Shown piece after piece: positions 33,000 through 45,453 of a DNA stretch of 64,000 bases; position 1 is the stretch's first letter; each line of letters begins with the position of its first letter. The position numbers and the translations under genes are program-made. The notes beneath the pieces are model-generated. The model did not search any database, was not told the DNA's origin, and saw only the letters and a list, made by a program, of their open reading frames with translations. The stretch lies in NCBI GenBank assembly GCA_036346275.1, contig CM070723.1, forward strand, positions 32,680,176 to 32,744,175, in the 5' to 3' direction. Origin of the DNA: Otatea glauca. Taxonomy: Eukaryota; Streptophyta; Magnoliopsida; Poales; Poaceae.

Positions 33000-35900
33000 C
33001 AATGTCTTCTTTATTCATGTATGAAACTTTCTCAACTAGTCGATATTCCATGAGTTTCCAAGTATCACCCATTCTGATATCAATAGCATACAGATCCTGA
33101 TTGAGTCACTTCGACCACCACATAGGGACCTTCCCACTTAAGAAATAGCTTATTGCGACTATCTTGCTTTTGCACCTTTCGTAGTACTAAGTCTCTGTCG
33201 ACGAGCACTCTATCCTGGATTTTTTAGCCATGATATCTGCGTAAGGCTTGCTAATACTTAGCCGCTTGAATGGATGCTCGATCACTGAGTTCTTCAAGTA
33301 GATTTACATCATCTGCTCGCGCTTGCTCTTGTTCCTCTTCCAAGTAGTTATCCACTCAAGGTGACTTGAATGTTAACTCAGTCAGAAGCACCGCTTCTAC
33401 TCCGTAGACAAAGAAAAATGACATTTCACTAGTGGCTCGACTAATCGAAGTTCGAACAGCCAATAGCACCGAGGGGAGTTCCTTCGCCCACCGGGTCGAG
33501 TAAGCATTGAGCCTATCGAACACGTGGGTCTTGATCCCCTGCAAGATTAAGCCATTGGCTCGCTTGACCTAATCATTACTTTAAGGATGGGCCACGGAGG
33601 CAAAGCAGAGCTTGATACCCAATTCTTCGTAAAAGACTATGAAAGCATTGCTTTTGAACTGGCTACCATTATCTGTGATTACTCGATTAGGGATGCCAAA
33701 TCGATAACAATGCTCCTCATGAGTTTCGTAGCTGCTTCTGAGGTGATGTTCCTGACGGGTTCGGCCTCGATCCACTTAGTGAAGGTATTGATAGCCATGA
33801 GCAGAAACTTGTAACCTCCTTGGGCTCTTGGGAATGGTCCCAAGATATCCAAGCCCCAGACAGAGAAGGGCCAAGACAGAGGAATATTTTGCAGTGCTTG
33901 GGCTAGAAAGGTTGTTTGCTTACCATAGAATTGACAGCTCTTGCACTTTTACACTAGCTTGCAAGCATCCTAGAGGGCAGTCGGCCAATAGAACCCTTGT
34001 CGAAAAACTTTCCCGACCAGGGTACGATAGGATGCATGGTTGCCGCAAATGCCTCCATAGATATCGAACAGTATCTTATTGCCCTCCTCCTGAGTGATGC
34101 ATTTCATCAATATTTGGTTACTCCTCTTTCGGTAGAGCTTGTCGTCTACCAAAGCATATAGCTTGGACTTACGTGCAATTTTCTCGGCTGTTGCATCATC
34201 ATCAGGGATCTCTCGACCTTAGAGATAGGCTTGGAATGGAGTCATCCAAGTTGGCTGCTAGTCGAGTCGGGTAGCATCTACCTCCTGTCTGGGGGAGATG
34301 GATGGTTTGAGGAGTTTCTCGATGAAGACTCCTGTGGACGCGGGCGAATGGGATGAAGCGAGCCTGGGAAGTTCTTCGGTGGCAAAATTGTCACATCGCC
34401 TGATATGTCTTATCTCGAGCCCTTCGAACTTATGCTCTAGCTTGCGAACTTCGCTCAGATATGCCGCCATGTTGCCGTCCGAGCACTGGTACTCCTTTTG
34501 CACTTGGTTCACGACTAGCTATGAGTCCCCTTTCACAAGTAATCATTTGATGCTAAGTGACGCAGCCATGCAGAGACCGTTGACTAGTCCCTCATATTCT
34601 ACAACATTATTTGAAGCTTGAAAATCAAGTTGGATAACGTATTTTAGCTCCTCACTTGTCGAATATTTGAGCACGATGCCAACCCTCGAGCCCTGCAGCG
34701 TGGGCGACCCATCGAAGAACATTGTCAAGTGGTCATTGACCACCTTGTGCTCCTTTTCCTCAACGTATGTCCATTCGGCGATGAAGTCGACCAAGACTCC
34801 CGACTTGATCTTGGTTCGTGGCGCAAAGTCAATCTTGAACTCGTTGAGTTCAACCGCCTACTGCGCGATTCGCCCCATCGCCTCTTGATTGTGTATTACC
34901 TCCTTGAGCGGATATGTTGTAATGATTGTAATCTTGTGCGCCTAGAAGTAGTGTCATAGCTTTCGAGAAGTCATCAAAATGGCATACAGTATCTTCTGCA
35001 CCTAAGGGTATCGCAGCTTGACATCGTGCAAGGCCTCGCTCACGTAGTACACCACCTTCTGGATTTTAGTCCTTTTATTGGGGCAATCCCGTTCAACCAC
35101 TAGGACTGTGCTTACTACTTGAGGGGTAGCTGCAATGTACAAAAAGAGCTCCTCTTTTTCGTTAGGTGAGGTTAAAATTGATGCAGATGATAAGTAACTT
35201 TTCAGATCTCAAAAAGCTTCTTCTGCCTCCTTGTTCCACTCGAAGGTGTCCTACTTCTTGAGCAACTTGAAGAAAGGTAATCCTATCTCACCCTTTTGAG
35301 AGACAAATCATCTAAGGGCAGCGATGAAGCCCGTGAGATTCTGTACTTCCCTCAGCATCCGCAGAGAGCGCATCTGGTTGATGGCCTATATTTTGCATGG
35401 GTTTGCCTCAATGCCTTGACTGGACACCAGGAAACTGAGAAGCTTGCCAGACGGAACGCCGAACATGCACTTCTTGGGGTTAAGCATCATCCGATACTTT
35501 CTAAGGTTGTTGAATGTTTCCTCGAGGTCGCTTATTAGGGTGTTCTCGGTTTTCGACTTGACTATGATGTCATCGACGTACGCATCCACATTGCACCCAA
35601 TTTGGGACTTGAAGCAGTTTTGAATATTGTGCTGATACGTAGCTCCAGCACACTTTGAACTGAAAGCATTTTAACATAACAGGATACACCAAAGGGAGTA
35701 GTGAAAGTAGTTTTTTCTTCATCCTTCTCAGACATGCTAATTTGGTGATACCCCGAGTAGGCATCTAGAAAACTTAGCAACTGAGGACCCGCAGTAGAAT
35801 CCGCTATCTGGTCGATGCGGGGGAGAGGGAAAGGATCTTTAGGACAAGCCTTGTTGAGGTCAGTGTAGTCGATGCACATCCTCCACTTGCTGTTGGATTT

Positions 35901-36767
35901 CTTGACGAGGATAGGGTTCACCAACCATGTTGGGTGACGAACCTCTCGGATGAAGCCAACCTTTAGGAGTTTGCCGACCTCCTCTTGTATTGTTTGCTTC
36001 CTGTCTTCTTTGAATCTACCCTGATTCTGCACCACAGGCTTTGTGCTAGGTTCCACAGCCAATCGATGCTCTATCACCTCCTTGGGGACCCCGAGCATGT
36101 TGGACGGTTGCCATGCAAATACGTTGCGGTTTGCCCGAAGAAAGGCGACAAGCTCGAGTTCCTATTTGGGATCAAGGTCAGCGCCTACCTTGATTGTCTA
36201 GGAAGGCTCTAACGGGTCCACGGGCACTATTTTGATACCTCTGTCGATCTTCTTATCCTTCTTGCCATCGTCAACTGAGTCTTTGGCGACACTGTTGGAC
36301 ACAAAGGCCTTGTCGGTGCCATTGGACTTTTGGCGCTTAACTCCTTTATCGCCGGCACTTGTTGCCAACCCACAAAGATGCTCGGCCATATCCAGGCTCT
36401 TTCTGTCATACCGGACCGTAGCGCGCTGGTCCCCTTTGATTGTGAGGACTCCCTTTGGCCCTAGAATCTTGACAGTCTGATACGCGTACTGGACCACGGC
36501 CATGAACTTGGCTAGCGTTGGGTGGCCTAGGATCACATTGTAGGCAGTCTCAAAATCTGCCATGTCGAAGAGGATCTTCTCGGTGCAAAAATTGTCTGGT
36601 GTGCCGAACGTGACTGGTAGCTTGATCCGACCAAGGGGCATCGAAGATGATCGTGGAGTTATGCCATGGAACAGCTTTGCTTCGGCCCTGATCTCCATTC
36701 GAGGGATCCCCATGTTCTCCAGCATCTTTGTGAAGATGAGGTTTAGCGAACTTGCTCCATTGATCAA
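33000..36767 (-). pseudogene. pol: Tat2 pol (protease, RT, RNase H, integrase)
   Basis: Reading leftward: a protease region with MINGASSLNLIFTKML (36767) and VILGHPTLAKFMAVVQY; reverse transcriptase with KSNSKWRMCIDYTDLNKACP (about 35900), SFLDAYSGYHQI and YVDDIIVKS (about 35580). RNase H follows (TMFFDGS, ASNNVVEYEGLV, about 34720-34560), then integrase with its zinc region (GNHASYRTLVGKVFRQGFYW, KCKSCQF), WGLDILGPF and the KTHVFDRLNAYSTRWAKELP end. Many stops and frameshifts are present (for example near 35640, 35170, 34510, 33970, 33570 and 33350), so no activity is expected. Decay is heavier than in Tat1 pol. Confidence 0.84.
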
Positions 36768-37925
36768 GGATCAAGAGACCTTAATGTTGACGATGGTGGG
36801 TTCGACCACCACGAGGTATCGACCCGGATGTGGGACCACGGCTGGGTGATCCGATTGGTCGAAGGTGACTGGTACTTTTGACCACTTGAGGAATATGGGG
36901 AGGGCTGGCGTGGCCAGGTTGACCACCCTCTCGACTGCCTTGTATTGCCTCTTGGACTCATACGTGGCAGATCCTCTGAAAATGTGCGCCAGATTGTGGT
37001 CCACCCCGCAATATTGGGGCTCATCATCCTGGGGCTTCTCGTTGGCTTGCTTGACCTTGCATTCAGCTAGGGCGGCCTTAAGTTTCTCCTAGACCTTCTT
37101 GTTGATCACCTGGCACTCGTCAAAGTCATGTTTGTCTGTGTGATGGATTGGGCAGTATTTGCCTCCCCCACAGCCTCGACCTTTGTTGTCACTAGTATTT
37201 CGCACCTTGCCTCTTTCAACTGCGGCTACGGTAGAATCACCCTTGCGCTTTCCCCATGGTTCTTATCCTCTTCGCCCCCTGCTTGGACGACTCGGGCTTG
37301 TCGTCGCTAGACTTGGGATCATCGAGATGGTATCGGGCCTCGGCACATATGGCGCATTTATCTGCCAACTTGAAGATCTCTTTGGGGTTCGGATCTTTCG
37401 ACTAGCCAGCTTTCCTTTGAACTCCCTATCCTTGACACCGTTTTCTAAGGCGACTATGATAACCTCATCCGAGATGTCAGGGATCGAGTTACGCCTATCG
37501 CTGAAGTGTCAAATGAAGCCACGCAACGACTCTTCTCGCTTTTGAATCACCCAATGCAAGTCACTGCGTGTTCTGGGGCGTTCATATGAGCCTTGGAAGT
37601 TGGCGATGAACTAGGCCCGCAACTCCACCCATGAGGATATTGACTGAGGCGGGAGGTTGAGCAACCAGGACCTCGCAGCACCATCTAGGGTGGTGAGCAG
37701 GTAATTGGCCATTACCTTCTCGCGTCCCCCAGCAGCCCTCATGACTGTAGTGTAGATATGTAGCCACGCGACGGGGTTGATTTTTCCCGAGGACTTTTCG
37801 ATGGGGCCCGGTTTGAATTTATTTGGCCACCTTACTGCACGTAACTCTGGGGTGAAGGCCTTGCATCCTTCATAGACATCCTCAGGGGTCACTGAAAGTT
37901 CAAGATCCATTAAGTTGGTGTCGGT
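36768..37925 (-). pseudogene. gag: Tat2 gag (5' truncated)
   Basis: The retrotransposon gag core reads NPVAWLHIYTTVMRAAGG, ANYLLTTLDGAARSWLL, LPPQSISSWVELRA (about 37780-37610), followed after a stop by RDLHW-like and ISDEV segments. A CX3HX4HX4C-like knuckle (CPIHHTDKHDFDEC) lies near 37150. The frame begins abruptly at about 37925, where unrelated AT-rich sequence starts, so the N-terminus and the 5' LTR are missing. Stops and shifts near 37600, 37510 and 37280 inactivate it. Confidence 0.75.
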
Positions 37926-38661
37926 GTTAATGACAAATCTAATATTGATACTAACTCTTTTGATAATCATAATATTGATTAGTCTCAATTGTTAATTAAT
38001 GACAAATCTTTCATACGACTAACTCTTTTGTTGAGCTTAACTCTCAGTAGTCTCTTTTGGATGAAAAGATGGAAATATCAAAGGTATGCATTCGAGTTCA
38101 TATTATCATATCTTGTTGCATTCTTTGGATATAATATTTATAATCATATTGATAAATTCAAATATGAGACTAACTCTTTTATTGAGTATATCTTTGATTA
38201 GTCTCATCTCATTGAAAAATGAAAAACCCAAGGTATGCACTCGTATTCATTTTACGATTTCTTAATACATATTTCGGATTCCAGTTAAAGGATGAACTCT
38301 ACCATTATTATTTAGACCTCAAGATGTGCATTAATGTTTCAAATCCATATATACATGAATGCACACATTTATGGGGAGTTCATGCTTAATCTTGAAGTTT
38401 CAAAGTATTGATCTAATTCATCTTTCTATATCAAGGATCATTATTTTGAAACAACCCCTTGAGTATATTTAACTTGTGTAGTGGTAGTATAATCATGGCA
38501 ATATAGGATAAACTCAAAAGCAATCAAAAATTGAATATGTGCATATTGATTCAAGTTCAATTATTTGTATGCACACATCTAACAGAGTTTATTCTGTAAT
38601 TAATGGTCATAAGAGTATTGATCCATTTCCACCACTCCATATAAATTGGATCATTACTTTT
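37926..38661. other. Unassigned AT-rich stretch with short diverged repeats
   Basis: No gene is visible. The motif ACTAACTCTTTT occurs at about 37949, 38019 and 38170, usually followed by TTGAG or a related string. The style resembles Sirevirus 3' non-coding regions, so this may be the tail of another lost element into which S3 inserted. Confidence 0.4.
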
Positions 38662-38789
38662 TGAAGGACCATGTGGAAGTCTACCTAGATTTGTGATGAA
38701 TATTTGACTAAATTTGAGCTTGGGTTGCTCTTGTTTGAGTTTGATTTGAATTGGATTTTCAAATAAAAGCAATTTGAGGTTTTCTCTGT

Positions 38790-39085
38790 TTTCCCGGAGC
38801 TACCGGCCATGGTAGCGCGGTGCTACCGGGTGAACGGTAGCACTGGACCCGAGTGCGGTGTGGAAAATCCAGATAGGGCAATATTTCGGGTTTTTGGCCG
38901 GGCGGTGCTACCGGCCATGGAAGCCCGGTGCTACTGGGTGAGCGGTAGCCCCGGACTTTGGAGCGGTGCGAAAATTCCAGAGAGGGGTGTTCTGTGATGT
39001 TTGGGCAGTGCGGTACTACCGGCATGAATGCGGTAGCACAGGTCCACCATGGGCGGTGCTACCGGCCTGAGGGCGATAGCACCGG
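38790..39085. repeat. GGTGCTACCG/GGTAGCACCG palindrome cluster in the S3 LTR
   Basis: About a dozen copies of GGTGCTACC and its inverse GGTAGCACC, often joined as GCTACCGGCCATGGTAGC, form a CpG- and CpNpG-rich patch in an otherwise AT-rich LTR. It is repeated in the right LTR at 63212-63500. Related motifs occur in S2 (17130-17460 and 22771-22850). Palindromic, methylation-prone LTR motifs have been described for Sireviruses. Confidence 0.7.
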
Positions 39086-39556
39086 CCAGAACGAACAAAG
39101 ATGAATTTCAAAATGTGGACTTTGATGAATTTCTTGCATATCTTTGTGGGCAATGCTATGTGAGGAGTTTCCTTGTTTTTGATGGTTGCAGGTCGACGAT
39201 GCTAAATCATGGTGAGGCGAAGGATGACCGGGACTAGGCGAGGAGCGTCGGAGGTCCAAACGGTTGGTGATCGCCGGAAGATGATCGGAGATGGAGTCGT
39301 GGCAAGCCGTGAAGACAAGGAACGGATGAGATGCTAGCTAGGCGCTGCGTGGAACAATGAGGACCATTGGATCTTGGTCTAGTTTATAGGTTAGCTGGTC
39401 TAGTTAGTTTGCTTTGAGGACCGTGAAGAAAACCCATTTGTGTTGTGGGTTTTGGGTGAACCCTTGCATGGCTGGTTGAGTGGGTTAATCCTAGTCCCTG
39501 ATGGATGCTCTAGGGTTTAGAGGCTCATCCAAGGGTGGTAGGTGGCCCAAGAGTTG

Positions 39557-39564
39557 TATAAATA
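39557..39564 (+). promoter_or_regulatory. S3 LTR TATA box
   Basis: TATAAATA followed by GGGGTGGAGGGG lies in the correct orientation for transcription of S3. The same box is at 63974-63981 in the right LTR. It lies left of CACTA-1, so an S3 transcript from this LTR would have to cross 11 kb of CACTA DNA. Confidence 0.6.
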
Positions 39565-40449
39565 GGGGTGGAGGGGTAGCCTTCCCCCCTTGAAGGTTTT
39601 GAGGTTTTTTTATGCTCCTTTGAGCTTTGCCCACATGAATGTGAGGCTTTGTAACCTCTCCTTCCATAAAATACAAAAATTTTCTTTACCTTATTATGAA
39701 TTTACATTGCGCATTTACAATATGTCTTTACTTTACGCAATTTAAATTCAGCATTTACTTTCCCGCATTTACATTCTCGCAATTTGGATTTTCCTCCCCT
39801 GCTTCTAAATGTTATTCTTCTAGGATGTCTTGAGGGTGTTCATATGGTTTTACATCTTTCTTGCACCTTAGGATAGATTAGAGATCAAGTTTTTATCGAA
39901 TTGCAAATCTGTCCAGAACTTGTTCTTCGCGCAGCAGTTAGTCTTTGATTTTTATAAAAATCAAGAACAAATCCTTTTTAAGTTATTCTTATTGGAGAAG
40001 GTGCATGACTCATATATCCATCTCTATAAAAATTTGTGAGTCCACTGGTTGCACCGTTTGAGCGCTATGAAGTGAAAACCGAGCCTCAAACATTCTGGTC
40101 GATGTTCCTGACTGTCTGTAATTCTTGATTTTTCATGTTTATTCTAAAAAACTTTTTGAGGTGATTTTTGGTGTACTATTTCATGATTAAAATTCTCATA
40201 GTCAGAAAAATTTCCAAAAATTTTAGAGCAACATAAACTCACCAACCACCTGCTCCAATTGAGGACAATTCCTGGAAAATCTGCTTTTACTTTTCTGGAA
40301 AGAGACTTTGGTGTTTTAACTTTATCTCTTTTAGAAAAGTAGTCTTTGAATTGATTCCTCTTTGTTTGGATACTTGACAACCAGGATTGTGATTAAAAAA
40401 TCCCTCACATGATTCATGGTTCTCATCCATGCAACACTACAAGAAAAGT

Positions 40450-41110
40450 GATTTTTAATGACGGTCCAAACTCGTCATCTTTAGTCCCGAAATCATCATT
40501 GTAGGTTTTTTATGACGAATTTATGACGAAATTCAACTTGTCATAGTAAGTGCGTCATAGAAAGTTTTCCATGACGAATTACTTTTTTTGTCATAAAAAA
40601 TCAACTTTTCTGTGACGAATTACATTTTCGTCAACGAAGAGGTCATTTCTATGACGAATATATCCGTCATTAATTGTACCCAAAACGTCATGAAAAATAT
40701 CAAATACGTCATAAAAGAACACTCCGATCGGCCAAAAATGAGCATTGACCATTTTATTTATGATGAAATTGTTCGTCACAGATTGTTGCCACGTGGACAT
40801 GCATTTTCGTCATTGAACAGTGCAGTGCCACGTCAGTAGCCAGGATGTGAGGTGACGTGGCACGTGTTGTGACGCAAATGTTTCGTCATAGATAAGTGCC
40901 ACGTGGACATGCATTTTCGTCATTGAATAGTCCAGTGCCACGTCAGCAGCCACGATGTGAGGTGACGTGGCACGTGTTGTTACGCAAATGTTTCGTCACT
41001 GATGAGTGCCACGTGCACTGCCATTTTCATCATGAAAGTAATGGTCTGTCATTTTCTGTGATGAATAATTTCTCCATAGATAGATGCAGAATAGCCATGA
41101 TATTTTGTCA
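40450..41110. repeat. CACTA-1 left subterminal repeats with a 110-bp tandem
   Basis: TGACGAA, TTCGTCA and related words recur in both orientations from about 40475 to 41060. A 110-bp unit with GCCACGTGGACATGCATTTT recurs at 40788 and 40898 and partly at 41008. In CACTA elements such motifs are bound by the TnpA-type protein. CACGTG and TGACGTGGCA words, which are G-box-like, are included. Confidence 0.75.
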
Positions 41111-41415
41111 TTGAACACTTCTGTTGGCCCACATATGATCCATTTTTACAGCCACAACACACAATACATCTCGACACAGCACACAATATTTTCAGGAGAC
41201 CAATCAATACATTGCACATAACCATAGATACATTAAGAGACACAAACTTTGTTCACAGTACTTAAAGTTAGTACCACACTTGAAGCTATTGAAAATAAAT
41301 CCATAGGTCACAAAATTGAACCACGTTACCTAAACTCACTAGTACCAGTGAACCAGGTTACCAGCCATACAAAATAAGTATCCAAGCAAAATAAGTGAAC
41401 AGGTTCATAAACTCA

Positions 41416-44400
41416 CTAGTTGTCTTGACCAGCCATTCGCATGAGACGGCGAATAGTTGCATCATTCTCCTCTTGCCTCTTCTTTAAATCCTCCATTTCC
41501 TTTTGGGTTTTGATCAGTGCTTCATCTGATGCTTGTGCTTTTAGCTTCAAGTCTTCTACTTCTTGCTGTTGTTGCTCAACGGTCTGTCGAAGTTCAGCTG
41601 CTCCTCGTCTCTCCTGCTCAAGATGTTCCTCAAGAGCTTGTTGTTTGGAGTCCTTGGCAGAGTTCGGAGTGGAAGAATGTAAGCCAACGTTCTTCAAGAA
41701 TTTGCTGGTGGCGCTACTTTGAGACAGAACCTTGTCAACAATCTCAGTAGTAGACATTATTGGCTGACCCTCTACATCAGGCACCATCATAGCTTCCATC
41801 TCAACCTAAGACATAAAACATAACAGAATCAATAATGATAACAGGAATAAAAGGCTTATACAAAGAAAACTTTCATCCAAATAGAACAGGACACAACAAA
41901 GGTAACCTCTGGTGATTACTTGAAAAATCACTAAATTTGCCTTCAGAAAATTTCATAAAAAGCACATGAAGAAATGGATTAACTTTTGTATGCTGACACA
42001 ATGAATCTCTCTATTCAATGTGGTCTAGTTACTTATATGGTATGGATGCAATAAAGCAATTTTGTAAGCATAACAGAAGAAACAGATATTTTGATGAGTC
42101 CATATATACTTATGCAGTGAGGTGACCATGGGTGCTATCATCTGGAAATACCCTCTATAGGATACAATGGTAGAAGAAAAAGGAGGAATTGCATGGGACT
42201 TACAATTGCGCGTTGCACAGGTTCAGCGAGTCCCTTCTTCTTGCTGTTGTGGCACTCCTTGAACATGTCCACAACAGTGAATTGTTGATCTTTGTTTTTC
42301 TCCTTCTACAATTGTAAGAAGAAATAAAATAAAATGTATCAAGTAGAAAAGTTTTTATTAACTACATATGGCTTTATTATAGGCAGGGATTGAACTAAAT
42401 AAGTGCATCTAATTTAATCTCTTTGGTTATCAAGGTTTCCTTGGCTGCCTACTAGCAAGGTTCCTATCAAGTGTTGTGGATGGAAAATGAATAATGAGAC
42501 GGTGAACAGTACTTACCAGAGCATGGCAGTGTGCAATGTAGCTGCGAGACCCTGTGGCTTGATGGAACTTGACTTTGGCACGATTTTGCTTGTTCTTTTC
42601 AGATATTTTCTACAACAGATGGTTCCATTAGGCACATTCATTAATGGAATTTGAATAGAACCATATATTCATAGACCGTACCTTGCTTTTCGGGTCAGAC
42701 CATTTCTGGACAAGTTTTCTCCACTCCTCATCTGTCATGGTAGGTACTGGGGATGTTGTACTAATTTCGTTTGCTGGGATACCATTGAAAAACCACTTCT
42801 TTAGCAAATACCTAGATTGTCGCACCCCACCCTTCAAAATTTGAGCACATGCATCCTTGGTTGTCCTATCACGGGTGATGGGAACGGTGGCCCGATCTTC
42901 CGAAAGGTACTGGTAAGTCGATTGGTGGAGAACTCGACGTTGACGATCCGGCTTCCAATCAGAATAGATTCGAACCCAGCAATCGCTACACCACGGCTCC
43001 TTTGGTTATCAACCATGCACAAACACGGTTGACCTCACCAAGAAGGATAATCCCTGCATGCGAATCGAGAACACAAGCAAGAACATAGAAGATGCAATCT
43101 GAAATTGCGAATAATATTAAGCACACGAGTTGGGGTTCCACAAACCGATGAACGGCGAAAAACTGACAAAGTGTCTAGTTGTAATCTAAGCAAAACCCAT
43201 CTATTCTAGTGACGGCTACTGAATATATATGAGGAAGAGGGCAAGGGAGGTGGCCAAGGGGGTGACCGTGAAACCCTAGGTCGTACAAGGCCTTAGGGTC
43301 CAAGTGGAGGTGGCGCAGCACCTGGCAAATTCTGTTCGTCATATTGATTTGATGATTCCTGTTGATCCAGAAGGAGTTTGGACCTGAAACCACTTCCGTT
43401 GGAAAGCTCTCGTCGTGGGATTCTCCGTAGAGTCCAAGAACGCCTCAATTGGACTTCGTATGACCTAGATATGGTTGTTTTATTGACGTGCTGTCCTGGA
43501 GGCCGAACTAGACTCGTGAACGAATTGAGCTTGATCTTGGGCTGGGATTGGAGCACCAGAAGTTGTTGGGCCCTTGTCTTGGCTTGAGATAGAAGCATGG
43601 CTTGCTGGGCCGTCATGGTCTTATCATCTGGTGTCCAAGGCCAGCCGTGTCTAGCAGGTTGAATGAACCACATTAATGAATTATGCAATCTAATGTGGAA
43701 GAAGAGTAATTGTTTGTGGCCAAGAATGAAATCACTTACAGACAATTTTCCCATGAAATTATCCAAATGAGCTGTGTTGTTCTTGTACTCCTTCCAACTA
43801 GTGAGGATAGGGACATGATGCCTAATTTGAATGCCAGACACTGATGCAAACTTTGCAGCTTCCAACGGCTTATGTGGCCTTCTCATCCCCTCGGCAAATT
43901 GGACTGGCAACCTTTTGCCTATAGTTCTAGTCATCTTCTCAAGCATTTTCCCCATTGTTGATGCCCTCTTCCCTCTTGTAGAAGTATTTGGGGGATCTAC
44001 GAAAAAGGCATTGAAGGGATTAGTTAAATGCTTAATGTTTGTAACCTATGAAAACAATCTGAAATATTGTTCTATGACACAATTGTAATAAAGATGAAAA
44101 AGAAGATTGCCCAAAAATAACTTGCCTTCATCATTTTGTTGTTTATTCGCACCATCTTCCGGATAGGACCAATCCATGACCGGACTCGTAGGTTGAGCAA
44201 TGGGTTCTTGTTCTTTTGTCCGAATTTGATCCTCATGGACCACTTGCTCGGAGGATTCAGTGGTTGTATCTTCTTGAAGTGTAGGTAAGGCCACTTTTTT
44301 TGCAGAACTTGTTGTGACTCCAGTGGGTTCCTCTGCTGTTGTTGTTGCCCTCACTCTCTTTGAAGCTCTTGTACCACTTGGAGGCATGTTGTCGGTCTTC

Positions 44401-44827
44401 CTTTTTATGGGCCTTTGAGCTGGTCTTATAACGCACCTTTTAAAATACTAGACCAGAAGAAAATTTTAGTGTAAATATGTGTACAAAATGAAATAGGCAG
44501 CACAACAAAAATAACATAAATGAAGCAACCTAAAGAAATTAAATAGATGCAATGCTAAACAATACATGCAGCTAACATCCTTAGCCCCCCAGCAAGAGAT
44601 AGATCAGCAAGCACCTTTGTTGGTGAAGGGATGCTGGCAGATTCATCTCCCTCGGGCCCCTTATCCTCTTCTGGATCGTAATTAGAGTCATCATTGTTTC
44701 TACCCTTTTTGCTATCCTTTTGATTGTAGTGGGGTTGAAGTTGAATCCGAAGGTTTTTAATCTGTTGATACCTAGAGATTGAAATTTGGCTTGAATCATT
44801 GCGGTGTTTGCTAGCATGACTTCTCAT
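41416..44827 (-). pseudogene. CACTA-1 tnpA-like gene (Transposase_24 / PF03004-like), multi-exon
   Basis: A second CACTA protein that binds subterminal repeats is the likely product. Exon-like blocks on the minus strand are 44827-44590 (MRSHASKHRND), 44387-44125 (MPPSGTRASKRVRATTT) and about 44000-43752 (KFASVSGIQIRHHVPILTSW, ending at a GTAAGT donor). They continue at about 42810-42682 (YLLKKWFFNGIP, WRKLVQKWSDPKSK), 42612-42520 (KQNRAKVKFHQATGSRSY), 42306-42205 (FTVVDMFKECH) and 41806-41416, which is a Glu/Gln-rich coiled coil ending RLMRMAGQDN. The W..L/NR.K/GSRSY pattern is that of plant CACTA PF03004 proteins. I see few stops within blocks, so coding potential may persist, but the insertion at 42820-43680 could disrupt splicing. 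Exon limits are estimates. Confidence 0.68.
42820..43680 (-). other. Unclassified LTR-like insertion within tnpA
   Basis: Between tnpA blocks lies a moderately GC-rich 0.86-kb segment unlike the AT-rich introns around it. It includes a TATATAT run near 43223 and leader-like sequence. TG...CA-like ends are visible on the plus strand (TGTCGCACCCC to GTGTCTAGCA), but I could not confirm a target duplication. It may be a solo LTR of an unnamed family or an intron. Confidence 0.35.
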
Positions 44828-45453
44828 ATTCGCATAGTTCAGGTTCTATATAATGAAAACAACAGTATTATTGTTTGAGACATAGGTGAGCATATTTTAA
44901 TAGTCAAGATTTCAATTGCAGGACTATAGGGCCCTATTCATGCACAAGCATAGTAAAATTGTTACATGGAAAGATAAATACAGATCTTACCTTTGCCTTT
45001 GCTGCGTCGTGTTCTCATTGGCTGCTCCTAGTTGGATAATATGATATTCTGGTTACAGAAAATGAAAAATTGAAATAGCAATAGCTTTTTTGATGTTTCT
45101 ACTAGCTTCTGATACAAACTCTATTGCCAATTTAGTGATTGCAGTTTAGATAATTCAGCACTCCATACTGGTATAAAGATATGCGACAAAATGATACAAC
45201 AAAGATAAGACCACAAATCCAAAATTCCAATGCCACAAAAGGAGACGGTTTGCTCATGGGCTCTGCTGGTATAAGCTATGTCATGACCATTTTTCGCACA
45301 GTCAGTGCTATATATCCCGCGACCATGAGCGAAGCAAACCAGCCACCGACTAGGAACGGAAGGAAGAAAAATGTAAGCTATACAATGTTAGTTAATGAGA
45401 AATCTGGATTGGAAGAGCAAAACAAACTCCAGAATATAGTCAATCGTGTATGG
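44828..45453. other. CACTA-1 non-coding stretch upstream of tnpA blocks
   Basis: AT-rich sequence with short frames only. It probably belongs to an intron of tnpA, because the likely 5' leader lies further right at 45950-46440. Confidence 0.4.

Larger units (their letters stand above)
26705..37925 (-). mobile_element. Tat-lineage gypsy element Tat2 (5' truncated)
   Basis: On the minus strand: truncated gag (about 37925-36770), protease, RT, RNase H and integrase (36767-~33000), then two plus-strand antisense ORFs with a degenerate tandem array between them, a polypurine tract and the 3' LTR (27398-26705). The plan is that of Tat1 in reverse orientation. The 5' LTR and the gag start are missing at about 37925. 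Confidence 0.82.
38662..40434 (+). repeat. S3 5' LTR, left part
   Basis: It starts TGAAGG and continues to the CACTA-1 insertion at 40435. The remainder is at 51426-51613, giving an LTR of about 1.96 kb. The first 922 bp align with 63079-64000 with about 54 differences by my count. It contains a TATA box at 39557-39564 and a GC-rich palindrome cluster. Confidence 0.87.

Noticed and set aside
38662..39085. Possible tRNA or structured RNA from the GGTGCTACC palindromes
   Set aside because: No tRNA arm pattern, A/B boxes or anticodon loop. The motif is a short inverted repeat in an LTR.
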